Source: Apiotrichum sp. Y4204
Lineage: Eukaryota; Basidiomycota; Tremellomycetes; Trichosporonales; Trichosporonaceae
Reading direction: 5' to 3'
Length of the DNA: 64,000 bases
Assembly (NCBI GenBank): GCA_025531455.1
Contig: JAMYHL010000087.1
Span: 88,459-152,458 of the forward strand
The notes below the pieces were generated by a model. That model saw nothing but the letters and a program-made list of their open reading frames with translations, did no database searches and had not been told where the DNA came from. Numbering within the stretch: the stretch's first letter is position 1; the number at the start of each line of letters is the position of its first letter. Positions 55,067-64,000 of the stretch are shown here, piece after piece. The translations under genes were made by a program, and so were the position numbers.

Positions 55067-58000
55067 ATGGCCGCTCAGACCGGGCAGCCAATTCAGCAAC
55101 CAGCGGACGTCCCAGTCGACAACGGGTACCTGCACACTGCACCGTCTCCGTCCCCACCACCCGCCTCCCCCGCATCTACCTCTACTTCTGCACCTGCCGA
55201 TATACCAGCTACATCTTCCCAACGCTCTACTCGCCGCATCAACCCATCCCAGTTTCTCTTCACCCCCATGCGCCAAACACCGAAAAGCCCGCTCTCCCAG
55301 ACGGTCGCGTACGGCTCGGGATCTGGCTCCAACTCTTCGGGGAACAACACTCCGGTGGGTGACGCTTTCGCCCAGCCCAAGTCGGGGAAGAAGGTCCACA
55401 TTGTCCATCCCGCCTCCGACGAGAACGACGACGAGACGCCATGCTTTATCCACTCGGGTCTCGACAGACACGGCTCGCTGCAGGACTGGCTCCTGCGGTC
55501 AAAGCAAGAGCACCACTTTCTTCCCCACCCCCATAAGAAGTCGGCCGCCTCGGCACTGCGGAATCGCTTAAAGCACGGGTTCGTGGGATCGTCGCCGGTG
55601 GAGCCTAGCTCTGGGCCGCGCCCTGGCCCGACTGTCCAAACGGATGCAGGTGCGCCAGAGAGGGCGGAGGGAAGTCCGATGACCGACGAGGCTACCCCGC
55701 GCCCCATCCCCGGCCAGCCAACCTTCCCGGACTTGCGAAACGTGATAAGCAAGGACTACGACGAGATCGCGGTCGACACGACCCCTGACGAGGTGACCGA
55801 GTATGAGGATGAGGACGATGACGATGAGCCCTCGTCTAGCCTTACCCGCCAGCTTGCGGCCACCGCCCAGGGCGTCCGAGAAGTCAGCAAGGAACTGGGC
55901 CGCACGACTGTTCACTCGCGCATACAGCACATTCTCATCGTCACCAAGGCCCGTGATAACGCCCTGATTCGCCTTACTCGCGAGCTAGCCCTGTACCTGA
56001 TGCAGCACGAGCTGCCGCACATCCCCAGCTCCGCCGCAAGCAGCGTAACAGACCTTTCGCGCAGCATGAGCGACTCGAGGTCTGAGCGGTACGGCAACCG
56101 TCGTGTCGTCGTGTATGTGGACGCACAGCTGCGCACCTCGAAGCGCTTTGACGCAGCGGGCCTGCAGCGCGATTACCCCCACCTATTCGAGCCGGTTCAG
56201 CGGAGGCGATCATCCTCGAACTCGGCTTCCAGCGTATCGCTTTCGACGCTCGCGTCCAGCTGGGGCACCAACGGATATGCCCAGCCCCAGGGCCCACGAG
56301 AAGATGGGCAGCTCCGGTATTGGACCGCTGAAATGTGCTCCAACTCTCCCCAGCTTTTCGACTTTGTGGTCACTCTTGGCGGTGACGGCACCGTGCTGTT
56401 CACGTCTTGGCTCTTGTAAGTGGAGGATGATGACTGCTGCTGACTGTGTAGCCAAAAGATTGTGCCGCCAGTTCTGCCATTCGCCCTTGGTTCGCTCGGC
56501 TTCCTCACCAATTTCAACTTCAAGGATCACAGGCAGACCATGGACCGCGTGATAAACGAGGGTATCCGTGTCAACCTGCGAATGCGTTTCACGGCCACGG
56601 TGTACCGTGCGGTTGCGCCGGAAGAGTCGCTAACGGTCAACCGTCGCGGAAAGCGCAAAGCGATCAGGCGGCCTGGCGGAGATATCCTTGTCCAGCAGGT
56701 CGACAGGGACGGATGGGACAGTCTTGAGGGTGGTGTTGACAGCCCGAAACACACGAGTGGCAAGGAAAAGGAGATCATGTGCTTCACGACACGTCCTGTC
56801 GAGCAATTCGAGGTGCTGAACGACCTTGTCGTTGACCGTGGACCGAGTCCGTTTGTCTCGTTGCTGGAGGTCTTTGGCGACGATCACCACCTCACCACTG
56901 TCCAAGCCGACGGCCTGACGGTTTCCACCCCCACTGGATCAACAGCTTACTCGCTTTCTGCTGGTGGATCGCTGGTTCACCCACAAATTCCCGCCCTGCT
57001 GTTGACGCCTATCTGCCCCCACACCCTGTCGTTCCGTCCCATGCTTCTGCCTGACAGCATGGAGCTCCGTGTCTGCGTGCCCTACAACTCGCGCTCCACA
57101 GCATGGGCGTCGTTCGATGGACGTGGCCGTATCGAGCTCAAGCAGGGTGACCACATCAAGATCACGGCGTCAAAGTACCCGTTCCCGACCGTATGTGCCG
57201 ACAAGCAGTCGACCGACTGGTTCCGGTCTATCAGCCGCACCCTGAAGTGGAACGAGCGTGAGCGCCAGAAGTCGTTTGTGGTCGTCGAGGAGGACGCCGT
57301 CAGTGGAAAGCACCTCGACGACGACGACTATGACGATGACGATGACGACGAGGATGGAGAGTATTACTCGGAGGTGTCGGACGAGTTCGACATTGACGAC
57401 CGAAGCGGGGGGTCGACGCCCTCGCCGCCTGGTCCTATCCCCATTCCACAGCCAACGGCAAAACGGCAACTCCTCCGGCCAGGTGCGGAGCTGCCAATCC
57501 AGTCTGGTGTCCAGTCGCCAGACAGATTTGGGTCGCACTACCGCGCCCCACCACCGATATCGCAGCGACATCTGTTGGAGAAGCTGGCGACTGTCGAGTC
57601 GCAGCTTCGCCACACCTCGCTTGACCCGTCGAGCGATACCGAGGCACGCAACGCCGCGCTCGAGGCAGAAGAGGAGCACGACGACCTAGCGTCGCTTCCT
57701 GAGGATCTCGGTCCTGGGTTGCCGCGCTGCGAGAGCGACGCAACCATTGGCGGCAACGAGTACCTTGACCCGTCATACGAGGGACCAAGTAGGCACGGGC
57801 GCAGCGACTCGGTTGTCTCGCTCGGCTCGTCGCGCACACCGCGCCAGGGCCGTAGTCGCAGTCGAAGCAGGCATCGCGGCCCGTCCGCGACGCGGAGCAG
57901 GTCGGGGTCGCCTGCTGTCGGCTCGGCCATGCGCCACAAGACGTTCGCCTTCTTCGGGCACGACGACTCGACCTCTGAGCTCAGCGACCATTCCCCGTAG
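55067..58000 (+). CDS. NAD kinase with long N- and C-terminal extensions, 965 aa, 2 exons
   Basis: Exons 55067-56415 and 56452-58000 give 965 residues. The catalytic core starts near residue 285 (HILIVTKARDNALIRLTRELALYL) and contains the NAD kinase motif GGDGTVLF at about residue 438, the FALGSLGFLTNF segment split by the intron, and TPTGSTAYSLSAGGSLVHP. These are the family's NAD- and ATP-binding elements; the enzyme makes NADP+ from NAD+ (yeast UTR1/YEF1 are the cytosolic forms). No mitochondrial presequence is evident. The N-terminal 280 residues are Ser/Pro rich, and the last 250 contain an acidic run (DDDDYDDDDDDEDGEYY) and a Ser/Arg-rich tail with possible phosphosites. Yeast enzymes are about 500 residues, so nearly half of this protein lies outside the kinase. 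Confidence 0.93.
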
Positions 58001-58275
58001 TCGCGGTGCCACCCACAGTCCTCCACCATCACCCCACCCAATACTCATTCACCACATCTCGCAGACTCGCGCCGCGCATCACAGCACTGAGAGTCCGCAC
58101 TGCATTGGATCAGCAGCATCATGTACTAGTGTGACGAACACTGACGCTGGAAAATATAAACTAATTCTATGCATTGCATCCACTTGTCTTAGCAGTTATG
58201 ATGGAGGGAATACACTTGAGGCTTGAGTCGTCGTCCCCGGCTCCAAGTGGTCCCCGATATTGCAGATACGGTCGG

Positions 58276-59225
58276 TTACTCGTGGACTTCCAGACCAGAA
58301 GAGGCCGCGGAAGGCTCACTCGACTGGGGGATGGCACAAGCAAGCAACTCACGTAGACTGTCCACCTCTGCTTCCCTCTGCCGCTTACGACGTTCATAGT
58401 ACCTCTTCGCCAAAAGCACCGTCTCCCGATCTAACGGTTTAGCGACACGCATCTTCCTCGCCACCAGCTGGGGGAACGCCGGCTCCTCGGCGCGCTTCGT
58501 CCAGATCAACACGCGCGCAAACCCCGCCGCGTCCAGAGTGAGCGCCGCGACCGTCTGCGCGAACATAGCGTGGAATTCCGCATCGGGGCGCGAGGGGATG
58601 GCGGCGAGACACGCGCCGACATGCTCGCTCTCCCGGATATCCTGCGAGATGTGCGTGTGATAGCCTATAAACTTGACGATATCGTCTAGAAGATGGCGAA
58701 TCATGGCGTCGATCGCCTCGGGGCGGGGGGCGGGATGGTCGGCCTTGATCCCGCGAATCTGGATCATGCGGGCGTTGACTTGAGCCGTGTACCCCTCGAT
58801 CGTGGAATACAGGCTCAGGCGTTCCGCGAACAGCGACCACTGCAGGAAGGTGAGGATGTCGGTCAGGGGGCGGGGGCGCGCCGTGCGTGCGTACTCTTCC
58901 ACGACGGGAAGCTGGGGTTTGTATCTACTTTAAGGGAGGGGGACGCACCATGGTCTCCATCCACGCGACGGTCGGGATTGGGTCGAAGGCGCGTAAGGGA
59001 TTTTCGTCGAGATTGTCTGCGGGTCGAGGAGGGGTTTCTGTTTGTTCCTGCTGGGAATGGGAGTCATCGGACAGTGCTTGGACCAGCGGGCCCGTCTGCT
59101 GTCAGAGATGAGGGCTGGTGCACGTACGGGGCTGGACTGGCCGTGCGGCGTCCCCTCGGCTTCGGCTGGGGTCAGCTATGATTTTTTGATGCGGCAAGGC
59201 ACTCACTCTCAGCGGGGGCGTTCAT
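58276..59225 (-). CDS. Unrecognised helical protein, 279 aa, 4 exons
   Basis: Exons 59225-59207, 59165-59128, 59095-58949 and 58911-58276 give 279 residues. I do not recognise the family. About 65 N-terminal residues are acidic and low complexity; the rest looks all-helical: LTDILTFLQWSLFAERLSLY, GYTAQVNARMIQIRGI, AIDAMIRHLLDDIVKFIGYHTHI, FHAMFAQTVAALTL, and a basic ETVLLAKRYYERRKRQRE. There is no signal peptide or membrane helix. The last 30 codons contain a sequence with GTGAGT and CCCCCAG 29 nt apart; if it is an intron, the protein ends about 20 residues earlier. The gene is convergent with the NAD kinase gene 275 bp away. Confidence 0.75.
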
Positions 59226-60337
59226 CGTCGAGAGTCGAGAGGTGAACGTGAGATGAGGGGGACCAGAGCTGTTGATGTCCAGGCTGATATACCGTTCATG
59301 GGCCATTCTCGTTTCTGGTCTCGCGCCTTCACGGCGTTATGTCCTTGAATCAAACAATTAAACAATCAGACATCTGTGTGTGTTGTCTTTCCGTTAAACA
59401 TATCAAGCTGTGTGCACCGCTCGTCATCGCCGATGGAGTCGGCGGCGTCTGAGGGCAGACGACATTTCGTTTTCAGGCTTCTCGCTTGGGTTTTAGCGTC
59501 AGTACCATCATAGTGCGTCCATCCCCGAGACAGTGCCTTTGTCATGTCCTGTAACCCCGGCGCACGGACAACAGCAGTAATAATAAGAATAATTAAAATA
59601 AACAACAAAATGGAAACAATGTACGTCTTGTTGTGTGCACAAGAGCAAGTGGAAGTTCATGTACCACATGCTACAGCTGGAACTAGACACTCCCTCTTTC
59701 TCTGCCCCCCGGGTCTTACCCCCTTTGCCTCGTGACAAAGTGTTACGCGGAAGACATGAGATGAGGAATACAACAAGACACAAAATGGAAAACAGACGCG
59801 TCATGAGCTGCCAATCAAACAATTGTACGGTTGCCCCCACTCACGTTAGAGATGGGACCCCTCTGTATTCTCGGTTCCCGAGGTGAGAGTCACATCCGTT
59901 TGGAAGCTGCCGTTGTGCCACTCGCCATTAATCGTGATTCAAGCCCCCCACGCGTTTCCCCCTTCGTTACTCACAGCGTTGTTGGCGAACACCGCCTAGC
60001 CGCCGACAACCAAGACTTGCATTCCTTGCGGCATGCACCGCGGCGTGCTTCCGAGTCGCCGAGCAGGAAAGACATGATGAGAACCCTTGCAGACTCAATG
60101 TCAAGTCCTATTGCCGAGATAGTCATGTCCGCGGAGATGCCGTGGCAACCCCGCGGTGACTACCCGATCGGCCGGCATTTCCGCCGCCCCCCCGCACACC
60201 GATCAACCGTGTCGCGGTCCGATATCATTGCTGCTTTATCCGCACTCTTACCAAGCATCCCGGAGATGTGCAGCCCGTCACCGCGAGCGGAGTACTTAGT
60301 GAGCGACGCGCCGTGACGACCACGCACACCACGAACC
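59226..60337. other. Divergent intergenic region, 1.1 kb
   Basis: It separates the helical-protein gene and the N-acetyltransferase gene. An AT-rich patch (about 59570-59615) stands out. No gene is supported. Confidence 0.45.
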
Positions 60338-61276
60338 ATGACCATGACCGTGCTCGCGACCGCCCCGCCGCCGCTCATCTCCACCTCTCCCCGCGACCGC
60401 CCGCACCCGCCCTCCCTGGCGGAGCGGTATCTCGCGCGAATCGGCGCCGCACCCCCGACCACACCAGACCTCCCCTCTCTCACGCGCCTGCTCGAGGCAC
60501 ACCAGCGCGCCATTCCCTTCGAGAACATTGCGTCGTACCTCCAGACCGGACCCGACGTCTCGCCGGCCGTCGCGATCCCCAAGCTCCTTGCCCAGCGCGG
60601 GGGATACTGCATGGAACACGAGGCGCTCGTGACCCCGGCACTCCGCGAACTCGGGTTCAGCGCCCAGCCAGCCATGGCCCGCGTTTACATCTCCAACGCT
60701 CCGAGTGCCGGCGCCCGCTCCCACCTCTTCACGCGCGTCGCCATCGGCCACCACCAGTACATCTACGACGGGGGGTTCGGCGCCAACTCGCCCCGCATCC
60801 CGCTCTGCCTCACGGGAGGCGACGCGCCGCAGGGCCCACGGGGAGCGTACCGCGTTGTAGCGGCGCGCAGCTTGGGAGACGAGGCGCGGTACGGCGCCGA
60901 CGCGCTGTTCGTCGTACAGTGCCGCAAGTGGGTATTCGGTGCTGGGCCGTTGGAGACCGCACCAGAAGGGGACTCGGAGTGGATGTCGCTGTGGGGATTC
61001 ACGTCCGGGCCGGCAGTGGCGGGCGATATCGCCGCGTTCAACTGGTTTGTCGCGACACGGCCGGGGATGCTGTTTGTCGACAACTTTGTTGCCTCGCGTA
61101 ATGGCGGCGAGTGGCTGAGCGTCTTCAACCGCACTGTCACGCGCAGAACGACGCGGGAGAAGAAGAGGATGGAGAGCGACGACGAGCTGCGCGCCGTGCT
61201 TGCCGAGCTGAGCATTGAGGTCGGCGACGATATTGTAGCCAGACTGTGGGACAAGCTGTGTCGCGACGGGAAATGA
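60338..61276 (+). CDS. Arylamine N-acetyltransferase (NAT), 312 aa, single exon
   Basis: A 312-residue intronless frame matches the NAT family in length and motifs. The catalytic triad is visible as Cys91 in RGGYCMEHE, His129 in RSHLFTRV and Asp144 in IYDGGFG; the spacing of 38 and 15 residues equals that of the well-studied Salmonella enzyme (Cys69, His107, Asp122). AIPFENIASYL is the family's N-terminal signature. These enzymes transfer an acyl group from acyl-CoA to arylamines or hydrazines; fungal members detoxify plant or bacterial amines. A second in-frame ATG lies six bases downstream. The lack of introns beside intron-rich genes is compatible with gain from bacteria but does not prove it. 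Confidence 0.93.
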   Translation: MTMTVLATAPPPLISTSPRDRPHPPSLAERYLARIGAAPPTTPDLPSLTRLLEAHQRAIPFENIASYLQTGPDVSPAVAIPKLLAQRGGYCMEHEALVTPALRELGFSAQPAMARVYISNAPSAGARSHLFTRVAIGHHQYIYDGGFGANSPRIPLCLTGGDAPQGPRGAYRVVAARSLGDEARYGADALFVVQCRKWVFGAGPLETAPEGDSEWMSLWGFTSGPAVAGDIAAFNWFVATRPGMLFVDNFVASRNGGEWLSVFNRTVTRRTTREKKRMESDDELRAVLAELSIEVGDDIVARLWDKLCRDGK

Positions 61277-61511
61277 GGGTCATTTGTGGCGTTAGTTTGT
61301 GTTGTAGATATTAGATGGTCATATTTTTTTAAAGAAAAAATCAATCATGCAGCGTGTCACATCCGGCTGCCTTTGATACTATGTACATACTCTGATGCTC
61401 ATTGTGGTTCTGCCCAGTCTCTCCTGCATTTGTTTTGGTATCTGTCCAGTCTCACCCTTTCCTCGGAGCCTTCATCCGCCAGCGAAACGCCCATTCTTGG
61501 AATGTTCATTC

Positions 61512-63185
61512 TCAAATATAGAGAGTGAGAAGACGTGCGGAACATTGGTCTTGCAGACTTCGTGCGCGCTCCTGTGTGACATTGTTCCTGTCAAGACGAA
61601 GGTATTCGAGGTTCTGCAAATTCCCTTGGACCAGCGCGAGTCCACCTGCGTTACCGATCTTATTGCGGGTGAGTCCCAGCTTAACGAGGTGCTGGAGGTT
61701 ACCGCTGGCCAGTGCCATCGCGCCCGCGTCGCCAATGTCATTGAAGGCGAGGTTGAGCTCAACGAGGTGCTTAAGTTTACCGTTGGCCAGGGCTACTGCA
61801 CCCGCGTCACCAACTTGATTGAGGTTGAGTTCAAGCTTAACGAGGTGTGTGAGGTTACCGTTGGCCAGCGCCATCGCGCCCGCGACACAGATGTTATTGT
61901 GGCGGAGGTTGAGCTCAACGAGCTGCTTGAGGTTACCGTTGGCTAGCGCTACTGCACCTGCGTCACCGACTTGGTTGCTGTTGAGGTCGAGCTTAACGAG
62001 GTATGTGAGGTTACCGTTGGCCAGCGCTAGTGCGCCCTTGTCACCAACGTGGTTGTAGTTGAGCTCAAGCTGAACAAGATGCTTGAGGTTACCGTTGGCC
62101 AACGCTATGGCACCCTCGTCGCCAATGTTATTGCTAGAGAGATCCAAATGCCGGAGGTTACGGAGATTTGCGTTCGCCAAGGACCGTGTCCCTTTATCTG
62201 TTACTTCATTCGCACCGAGGATGAGGTCGCAAAGGTTGTTCAAATTCGTTTCGGCCAACGTGTGTGCGTCTGTATCAGATAGATGACAGTGTTCCATGTT
62301 GAGATGTTTCAGATGCTCAAAATAGGGCTGGTCGAGCCTTCCCCATCCAGATAGCACGTCTTCCGTCCCGTCGACCTCAAGATGCTGGAGGCTTGGTAGA
62401 TTCCTGCATAGTGCCCGAATGCCTTCGGCATCGATGAAATTGTGACCGAGATCGAGGCATGCAAGTCGGGGAAAGTGACCCTCGGACAACCATTGAGCTC
62501 CCTTGGAGGTAATTCCGTTTCCCTCAAGATACAGAGCCTGAAGGTTCGGAAATCCCACTTGTGCTATTGCCCGCGCGCCCTCGCAGCCAAGCCCATTCCC
62601 CCCGAGGGTAAGTCGCTGGAGGTGTGTAAAGCGATGCCTTCCCAGGGCAATCACCGCACTTGGGCCGAGACTACATCCCTGTAGATCGAGAGCCGTCAGT
62701 CGAGGCACGCGATCAAAGGCCAGGTGCGAAAGCATTGATGAGTTGAGGTAAAAGCATGGCAGTTCCAGTACCTCGAGGTTTGGCGCCAGCTTCAGGAACC
62801 AATTGATGTTGATGGCGTCGGCCTTGTTCTCTTCAAACCATCGTCCCATTAGGCTCAGCCTCTTAGCTTGTGCAAGAATCTTGCGCAAAGACAAGCTTGC
62901 CGTGTGATGCGGATGCAGGAGTAGTTTGAACTTCAGTGGCTCCGATAGAAACGAATCGAAGCGCTTGGGGGCGATCAGAGCCATAATCTGCGAGAATGTC
63001 GTATTGACGAGACGCATTTCACGCAGCGTACGGTCGTCGAGCCATAGGCAAACTTCGCACAGGAGCTCGACAGGCAGTCGTTCAAAGACTGATGTTGTCG
63101 CGACGGATGGGACCATGGGTTCGTTGTCGTTTTGTATGTGGTTTTCGCTCAGGCGGACTGTGCATTCTTCTTGGGATGGTGACAT
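61512..63185 (-). CDS. F-box protein with ribonuclease-inhibitor-type leucine-rich repeats, about 557 aa
   Basis: From the ATG at 63185 the product has 557 residues; the frame is open a little further upstream without an ATG, so a short 5' exon may be missing. An F-box-like segment (FERLPVELLCEVCLWLDDRTLREMRLVNTTF, about residues 34-64) precedes a leucine-rich domain of at least twelve repeats of the ribonuclease-inhibitor type. The distal repeats are nearly identical 26-residue units such as VGDAGAVALANG. F-box LRR proteins usually present substrates to SCF ubiquitin ligases; the LRR face would choose the target. The target is unknown. No membrane segment or signal peptide is seen. The 78-bp repeat ladder is listed separately. 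Confidence 0.85.
   Translation of the reverse strand: MSPSQEECTVRLSENHIQNDNEPMVPSVATTSVFERLPVELLCEVCLWLDDRTLREMRLVNTTFSQIMALIAPKRFDSFLSEPLKFKLLLHPHHTASLSLRKILAQAKRLSLMGRWFEENKADAININWFLKLAPNLEVLELPCFYLNSSMLSHLAFDRVPRLTALDLQGCSLGPSAVIALGRHRFTHLQRLTLGGNGLGCEGARAIAQVGFPNLQALYLEGNGITSKGAQWLSEGHFPRLACLDLGHNFIDAEGIRALCRNLPSLQHLEVDGTEDVLSGWGRLDQPYFEHLKHLNMEHCHLSDTDAHTLAETNLNNLCDLILGANEVTDKGTRSLANANLRNLRHLDLSSNNIGDEGAIALANGNLKHLVQLELNYNHVGDKGALALANGNLTYLVKLDLNSNQVGDAGAVALANGNLKQLVELNLRHNNICVAGAMALANGNLTHLVKLELNLNQVGDAGAVALANGKLKHLVELNLAFNDIGDAGAMALASGNLQHLVKLGLTRNKIGNAGGLALVQGNLQNLEYLRLDRNNVTQERARSLQDQCSARLLTLYI
61701..62168 (-). repeat. Six in-phase 78-bp LRR coding repeats with a 156-bp higher-order period
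   Basis: The string accg[c/t]tggc recurs at 61701, 61779, 61857, 61935, 62013 and 62091, exactly 78 bp apart and without indels. Alternate units are more alike (VKLxLNxNQVGDAGAVALANG in one class, VELNLxxNxIxxAGAMALA in the other), so the array has a 156-bp superunit. Confidence 0.85.
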
Positions 63186-63952
63186 CTTCGGGGGGGCGGT
63201 TTCGGTAGCAACGACATCCTGCTCGGCGGGCTGAACGGTCGTCGAAATGCCCTCGGCGTGTGGCACTGACTGGTTAGCACCGTCGACAACCGCCTCAAAG
63301 ATGCTGGGAGAGGATGCTCACTGGTCACTGATGGGCCTGATGGCCGTTGCGGGGAATGGTGTGAGACAGGCTAGGCGAAAGAGATAAAGAAAGAGAGAGT
63401 GTGAGTTCGCGAAAAGGAAGACAACTTGCACTTTCACACATGCTTGTTTATATCCTGTCCTCGCACTGGGTCGGTGGCAAATAACAACGGTCTCCCCCCC
63501 CATCGGTTGACTCACCCCTTCCCAGACAGTCCGTGCGGAGGGCGCAGCGATCATTCCCATGCCAAAGCCGGGGCCACCGCGCCACCACCTGCAACCTTTG
63601 TTACGATATACAAAGAGACAGAAGTTGGGTCAGTGACATGCTCTTTCAGTAACCTCGATAACTTCAAGATTGCGCAATATATCAAAAAAATGCAAGCACC
63701 TGAGTTACTCGTACACTCGACACATGCTCGACCGTCGTCACACACCATTGCCCACACGCCCATGTTCAAAACAAGTGAGTGTGGCATGTGGCACCGCCGA
63801 CCTAACGCCAATCGCGCTGTCGACGCGTCGATGCAGGAAACGCAGCATACCGCAGAAGCCGTACCGCATTCACCACCACATCCTTAAAGAACCTCACGAA
63901 CGCCCCCGATCACCGGATCGTCGCTGATCGGCCACGCGCGGCCCTCGCGTTC
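63186..63952. other. Region between the F-box gene and tRNA-Phe
   Basis: It probably contains the promoter and perhaps a first exon of the F-box gene (CT- and GA-rich stretch 63370-63420). A GATC-rich patch (63907-63930) precedes the tRNA. No other gene is supported. Confidence 0.4.
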
Positions 63953-64000
63953 GGAGACATAGCTCAGCTGGGAGAGCGAGCGACTGAAGTTCAGTTCCCG
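63953..64000 (+). tRNA. tRNA-Phe(GAA), 5' part, with the beginning of an intron, cut by the window edge
   Basis: Acceptor 5' strand GGAGACA, TA, D-arm GCTCAGCTGGGAGAGC, G26, anticodon stem AGCGA and loop CTGAAG give anticodon GAA. The following TTCAG is the exact complement of CTGAA in the anticodon loop, so I read it as the start of the intron, placed after position 37 as in other eukaryotic tRNA-Phe genes. The 3' half lies beyond position 64000. Confidence 0.8.

Overview
The window is nuclear DNA of a GC-rich basidiomycete yeast or fungus, most likely a tremellomycete (Trichosporonales/Cryptococcus relatives). I infer this from the many very short introns (mostly 30-60 nt, GTGAGT/GTAAGT donors, a CTGAC/CTAAC branch site a few bases before the acceptor), a Cryptococcus-like BUR1 kinase, a macrophage-activating-glycoprotein-type secreted protein, and intron-bearing tRNA genes. 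I assembled spliced models by hand; every multi-exon model whose junctions I summed keeps an open frame divisible by three. No rRNA, CRISPR array or intact transposon was seen.

Layout. 1-146: 3' end of an unidentified gene (+). 466-1400: short-chain dehydrogenase (+). 3105-4572: omega-amidase/nitrilase-family protein (+). 5322-8882: large membrane protein of the BRE4/fusaric-acid-resistance type (-). 9851-11088: zinc alcohol dehydrogenase (+). 11358-12433: splicing factor YJU2 (-). 13092-14630 (-) and 16124-17758 (+): a divergent pair encoding betaine-aldehyde dehydrogenase and choline oxidase. 18373-21604: BUR1 kinase (+). 23160-24663: mucin-like single-pass membrane protein (+). 25560-25655: tRNA-Leu(UAG) with an intron (-). 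26314-27731: macrophage-activating-glycoprotein-like secreted protein (-). 30128-31523: membrane-anchored alpha/beta hydrolase (+). 31524-37244: a gene-poor stretch of 5.7 kb. 37245-39719: membrane protein with PPxY and many PSAP motifs (+). 40045-41713: M19 membrane dipeptidase (-). 42007-43356: REX4 (+). 43908-45693: SLD7-like (+). 46326-47483: SNM1/RPR2-like zinc-ribbon protein (-). 48252-49190: SFT2 (+). 49332-50783: RS-rich nuclear protein (-). 51336-53356: CCT6 (+). 55067-58000: NAD kinase (+). 58276-59225: unrecognised helical protein (-). 60338-61276: arylamine N-acetyltransferase (+). 61512-63185: F-box/LRR protein (-). 63953-64000: 5' part of tRNA-Phe(GAA) (+).

Most genes are ordinary housekeeping loci. 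The clearest functional unit is the choline-to-glycine-betaine pair: choline oxidase would carry choline through betaine aldehyde to glycine betaine, and the neighbouring dehydrogenase would take up released aldehyde, from one shared 1.5-kb divergent promoter region. Other points of interest are the ESCRT/Rsp5-type motif array at 37-40 kb, the precise 78-bp LRR repeat ladder at the right end, and a GATC-rich intergenic motif (TGATCCGCTGATC) found three times outside genes.
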